Source of the DNA: Sporosarcina sp. FSL W7-1349
Lineage (GTDB): Bacteria; Bacillota; Bacilli; Bacillales_A; Planococcaceae
Assembly: GCF_038003045.1 (NCBI RefSeq)
Contig: NZ_JBBOOK010000002.1
Span: 496,001-560,000 of the forward strand
Direction of reading: 5' to 3'
DNA: 64,000 nucleotides
In this document: one piece after another, positions 61,136 through 64,000 of the stretch
How positions within the stretch are numbered: position 1 is the first letter of the stretch
Layout: each line of letters starts with the position of its first letter
Notes under the pieces: generated by a model
The model's input: only the letters and a program-made list of their open reading frames with translations
Database searches by the model: none
What the model was told of the DNA's origin: nothing
Translations under genes and position numbers: made by a program

Positions 61136-62453
61136 GTTACGAACTAAAAGGCAGCAAAATGCAATCTTGCTTTACAGTTCTTTGCTAATGCTTACTGTCG
61201 TAGCTTATTCCCTGAATCTAATCGACTCCCAACTCATGTTGGGAGTCGATCAATTAAAAGACATGAGTACTTTAATCACTAGATTGGTAGCTGTAGTTGT
61301 ATTGTTTCAAGCGGTTGTTTGGTTGTACCGTAATAAAGCATATAGGGGTTTAAAGTATGCTTTTAATCACTATGTAAACGTACTAAGACTAAGAAGAGCA
61401 TTCTTGGATGCTAACTACTTCAATAAAAGACTTTACCTCAATACAGAAATAGCCGAGTTACCAAAAATCAACATAGAATTCAAGACCAATTTTTCAAATG
61501 CAATTTTGTCCATTGAAAACATAAATATTAACAAAGACATTGGCGATGTGAGTATCTCTTTTGCGCTAAAGAATTTCATTGTGGACAGAGCATATTTATC
61601 TAAAAATGAAAATTTCTTTGTTTTCGAAATTTATGACAGCACTATAGATCAGCAACTTAAATTTAACGACCTTCAAGCAATTAGAAGTTATTCCTTACAA
61701 TTAGACGACTACACATTAGTCATCGATAAATCTACAAATATTTCATTGTACGGTACTTTGCTTGTTGGTCAAACTGGATCAGGCAAAACATATGCACTGT
61801 ACTCGCTAATTCTTCAAATGTTAACTAAAAACGTGAAGTATAATATTTACTTCGCTGATCCCAAAAACTCAAGTCTCGCTGTGCTCGGTGAAAGAATTTC
61901 AGCTGAATGTACTGCCACAAGTATGGAAGATATCATCACCTTACTACAAAGTTTCAATAAAAGTATGGAAGATAGAAAAACTGAACTTAAAAATAAATTG
62001 AACACAAAGTTAGAAGCTACCTATGCTGATTTTCAATACGAACCGTATATATTTATTTTTGATGAATTTGCTAGCTTCCAAACCGTATTACAGACGATGG
62101 AAAAAAAGAAACGTGATGAAGTTATGAAGCTAATGTCTCAGGTCGTTCTACAAGGAAGACAGTTAGGTTTTTTCCTATGGATTGTAATGCAGAAGTCAGA
62201 TGCCACTTTATTGCCGACTAATTTACGTGAAAATCTTCCCGTTAAGTTCGTTCTTGGCAATGCGGAAAATCAAACCTATACAACTGCATTTGGTACTGGA
62301 GTAGATATCCCATCAAGAGATTTCAACTTGGGTCAGGGTGTCTTCACTTGTCCGATTGTAGCTAACACACCGAAAATATGTCACTTCAGTTATTTAGATT
62401 TTGACATTTTAGAAGCTGTGACCTTTTTAAAAAAGGAGCGAGGGGTTGTGTAA
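61119..62453 (+). CDS. FtsK/SpoIIIE-type coupling ATPase (TcpA/ConQ)
   Basis: 444 residues from the ATG at 61119 (TGGAG upstream; an earlier GTG/ATG is weaker). Two membrane helices (about 15-42 and 55-75), then an FtsK-type motor with Walker A GQTGSGKT at 217-224, Walker B FIFDEFAS near 313-320, and an RxxGFFLWIVMQK segment typical of conjugation coupling proteins. Delivers relaxase-DNA to a mating pore. Stop codon lies inside the GC-rich hairpin of the putative oriT. Confidence 0.93.
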   Translation: MLSQSKLRTKRQQNAILLYSSLLMLTVVAYSLNLIDSQLMLGVDQLKDMSTLITRLVAVVVLFQAVVWLYRNKAYRGLKYAFNHYVNVLRLRRAFLDANYFNKRLYLNTEIAELPKINIEFKTNFSNAILSIENININKDIGDVSISFALKNFIVDRAYLSKNENFFVFEIYDSTIDQQLKFNDLQAIRSYSLQLDDYTLVIDKSTNISLYGTLLVGQTGSGKTYALYSLILQMLTKNVKYNIYFADPKNSSLAVLGERISAECTATSMEDIITLLQSFNKSMEDRKTELKNKLNTKLEATYADFQYEPYIFIFDEFASFQTVLQTMEKKKRDEVMKLMSQVVLQGRQLGFFLWIVMQKSDATLLPTNLRENLPVKFVLGNAENQTYTTAFGTGVDIPSRDFNLGQGVFTCPIVANTPKICHFSYLDFDILEAVTFLKKERGVV

Positions 62454-62466
62454 CAACCCCCGCTCC
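62435..62466. other. Candidate origin of transfer (oriT)
   Basis: GGAGCGAGGGGTTGT pairs with ACAACCCCCGCTCC around GTA, without a U-tract. It lies between the coupling-ATPase and relaxase genes, where ICEBs1 has its GC-rich inverted-repeat oriT. A second dyad TCACG/CGTGA brackets 62481-62513. No nic site can be claimed. Confidence 0.55.
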
Positions 62467-62534
62467 TCCTCACAAAAAAATCACGTCTATGCTTGATATG
62501 GCAAGGTTTCGTGACTTGAAAGGAGTGATGACCT

Positions 62535-63641
62535 TTGCTAGATGTTCAAGTCGATGAGTTTACTCTAGTCTTACAATCAACGACAAAGCCCAGTCATGTA
62601 GAAGGTTGGGAGAGTATAGCGATCAACATTATTAATGAGTTTGTCACCCTATCTGAATTAGAAACCGTACTAGGTAATTTAAAAGAAACGACATACTCTT
62701 TACCGCAAGGTTATTCGATTGGTTTTGTATGTGACAATGCTCCATATTACTTAGCAATTGCTTATCATCCTGATTTTATACAGATGGGCATTTGCATAAA
62801 GTTTTCAGCACACGCTTGGATGCAATATAGAAAGAGCTATGAATCACTATATACCTCAACTATGCAGTTGCACCAGTTCGTCAATAACGTAAACAAAAGT
62901 TCATTATACACCTCTCGTCTTTCAAGAATCGACATTGCAATCGATTTTATAAATGAAAAATTAAATGTGAATACAATTTATAATCAGCTTTCAAAAAAGA
63001 ATCAGATTGTTAAAACTGCCGCTGGAAGAAAAAACAATTCCGTATTGTCTGCAATAACTAAAGACAATATCACCTCTACTTTTTATCTAGGCTCTAAAGC
63101 AAAAAATATAAAAGCTTTATTAAGGGTCTATGATAAAAAGAAAGAGCAGGTAGAAACTATGGGCGTCCGATACGATGAAGCAATTCATTATGACGACTGG
63201 GTACGCTTTGAAGCTGTCTATAAAGGGCCCTACGCACATGACTTATCAGATAGAATACAGGACATCACTAATGATACAGAGCTTAAAGACTTATTAGTTT
63301 CAGCCTTAACCGATCGTTACCAGTTCTACTATAGTAAATCACAGAAGTTAACGACCTATACAAAAAAGATGCTTGATTTGTTAAAGCAGAGATCATTTAT
63401 GTTCAGCTCACCTTCTCCCCGTACGAATTTATTAGAGCAGTCTCAGAAGCACATTTTAAATGGGTCTGGTTTGTTTCCCTACCTATTTAAAGTTTGGCGT
63501 ATCTGGGGAGATGAAGGATTAAAGAAATGTATGAATTTTCTATATGACGAATTTGAAAATTACGAACCAAATGATGACGTTATAGCATGGCTAAACAAAT
63601 ATACTGTCCTGTACCAAATGCAAGGCTGTCCGTTTAAGTAA
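62535..63641 (+). CDS. Rep_trans-type relaxase/replication initiator (MOBT)
   Basis: 368 residues, TTG start with AAGGAG upstream. The Rep_trans core is recognisable (SRIDIAIDFINE, and VRFEAVYKGPYAHDL, with several conserved aromatic residues). Such proteins nick the element's oriT and drive rolling-circle transfer and replication. The active Tyr cannot be fixed by eye. Followed by the excisionase gene. Confidence 0.88.
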   Translation: MLDVQVDEFTLVLQSTTKPSHVEGWESIAINIINEFVTLSELETVLGNLKETTYSLPQGYSIGFVCDNAPYYLAIAYHPDFIQMGICIKFSAHAWMQYRKSYESLYTSTMQLHQFVNNVNKSSLYTSRLSRIDIAIDFINEKLNVNTIYNQLSKKNQIVKTAAGRKNNSVLSAITKDNITSTFYLGSKAKNIKALLRVYDKKKEQVETMGVRYDEAIHYDDWVRFEAVYKGPYAHDLSDRIQDITNDTELKDLLVSALTDRYQFYYSKSQKLTTYTKKMLDLLKQRSFMFSSPSPRTNLLEQSQKHILNGSGLFPYLFKVWRIWGDEGLKKCMNFLYDEFENYEPNDDVIAWLNKYTVLYQMQGCPFK

Positions 63642-63667
63642 ACTTCATAAAAGGAGATGTTGTCTAT

Positions 63668-63865
63668 ATGAGAGCAGATTCAATTGTACAAGACTACCCA
63701 TACTTGCTAACTAGAGAACAAGCTTCACGCTTTCTAGGTCTTGATCCAAAATCATTCGATAAATACATCAGGCAACACGACACACTTAGCCGATTCATGA
63801 TTGGCAGACAAGAACGCTACACAATCAAATCACTGATTAACTTCATCGAAAACCAGTCTATATAA
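63668..63865 (+). CDS. xis: Excisionase (Xis), winged-helix
   Basis: 65 residues, a MerR-like DNA-binding fold (LLTREQASRFLGLDPKSFDKYI, then RFMIGRQERYTIKSLINFIE), typical of Tn916-type Xis. Precedes the integrase. AAGGAGATG precedes the ATG. Confidence 0.88.
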   Translation: MRADSIVQDYPYLLTREQASRFLGLDPKSFDKYIRQHDTLSRFMIGRQERYTIKSLINFIENQSI

Positions 63866-63876
63866 TTCACCTTTGG

Positions 63877-63933
63877 TTGATAATATGCTAGTTTCAGAAT
63901 ACAATACAATTGTATTCAACTAGCATCTATCAA
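63877..63933. repeat. Imperfect inverted repeat upstream of the integrase
   Basis: TTGATA-ATATGCTAGTT...AATACAA faces TTGTATTCAACTAGCATCTATCAA-like sequence (the right arm reads, inward, TTGATAGATGCTAGTT). Its centre is a perfect AATACAATTGTATT (63903-63916). The right arm contains the 18-base sequence also found at 57176-57193. Possibly an Xis/Int arm-binding site or regulatory hairpin. Confidence 0.6.
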
Positions 63934-63959
63934 CTATTCGCACGAAAGGAATTGATAGC

Positions 63960-64000
63960 ATGGCTAGTATCATAAAAAGAGGGAAATCTTACAGGGCGCA
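63960..64000 (+). CDS. int: Tyrosine integrase, N-terminus only (rest outside window)
   Basis: ATG at 63960 preceded by AAAGGAATTG; the first 13 complete codons read MASIIKRGKSYRA. This matches the N-terminal arm-binding domain start of Tn916-type integrases, and the gene follows xis. Cannot be confirmed from 41 bases. Confidence 0.6.
   Translation, partial: MASIIKRGKSYRA

Larger units (their letters stand above)
57073..64000. mobile_element. Integrative mobilizable element, MOBT type (right end outside window)
   Basis: AT-rich module 57 to beyond 64 kb with coupling ATPase, Rep_trans relaxase, excisionase and integrase start, and a restriction-type cargo, but no conjugation channel genes between relaxase and integrase. 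The proposed left end holds TAAATGGATT at 57104-57113 and 57124-57133 (and a partial inverted copy, TATCCATTTA at 57073-57082) and an 18-base sequence at 57176-57193 whose inverted copy lies at 63912-63929, just before the integrase. Exact ends and target duplication are not determined. Confidence 0.7.

Overview
The window is chromosomal DNA from a spore-forming, low-to-moderate GC Bacillales bacterium. The conserved blocks sigW-rsiW-cdaA-cdaR-glmM and cwlD-salA-gerD-kbaA-pdaB, an Asn-Thr/Glu-Tyr-Gln tRNA group, YjcZ and YtaF sporulation proteins, and ClpE with CtsR boxes all fit a Bacillus relative. Overall flavour suggests the Planococcaceae (Sporosarcina-like), but the species assignment is inference.

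Layout. 1-9 kb: the end of an Hpt-receiver-GGDEF protein, the peptidoglycan precursor/c-di-AMP operon (glmM, cdaR, cdaA), the envelope-stress sigma factor SigW with its anti-sigma RsiW and a visible autoregulatory ECF promoter, arginase, and a PAS-GGDEF-EAL protein. 9-10 kb: five tRNA genes in two transcription units, with a repeated spacer. 10-14.5 kb: sporulation/germination block (a degenerate PdaB, KbaA, GerD, SalA/Mrp, CwlD). 14.4-20.1 kb: a six-gene organosulfur scavenging operon (aldo/keto reductase, flavin monooxygenase, SsuC/A/B-like ABC importer, sulfurtransferase). 20.5-24.7 kb: rhodanese, cupin, PAS-GGDEF, YtaF and a membrane protein of unknown function. 24.7-26.2 kb: an intact IS3-family element that landed in the loop of a terminator hairpin. 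26.3-32.7 kb: isoprenoid genes (type 2 IPP isomerase, squalene/phytoene synthase-like), then an MFS pump, two MarR regulators and three redox-type genes with visible operator-like palindromes. 33-47.7 kb: mixed metabolic genes (isochorismatase, carbonic anhydrase, siroheme-type protein, two GNATs, pyridoxamine kinase, a Fur-boxed oxidoreductase, ClpE, a VWA lipoprotein) and a two-component system whose response regulator is frameshifted. 47.9-57 kb: YfiT-like DinB protein, a YtrA-type GntR/ABC operon, a 1037-residue hybrid kinase and a methyltransferase.

57.1-64 kb (continuing past the window): an AT-rich integrative mobilizable element. It carries, in order, a three-gene cargo on the minus strand (coiled-coil protein, EcoRI-family adenine methyltransferase, DUF262-HNH nuclease), two small genes, an FtsK/TcpA coupling ATPase, a GC-rich inverted repeat in the position where ICEBs1 has oriT, a Rep_trans (MOBT) relaxase, an excisionase and the first codons of an integrase. 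No mating-channel genes lie between the relaxase and integrase. The cargo is the best candidate here for an unusual, probably anti-phage, restriction-modification-like system.

The window holds three cyclic-di-GMP proteins plus a c-di-AMP cyclase. Many start codons were reassigned to downstream GTG, TTG or ATG codons where the ribosome-binding site decided it; those choices are stated in each entry. All calls rest on motifs read by eye; no database search was run.
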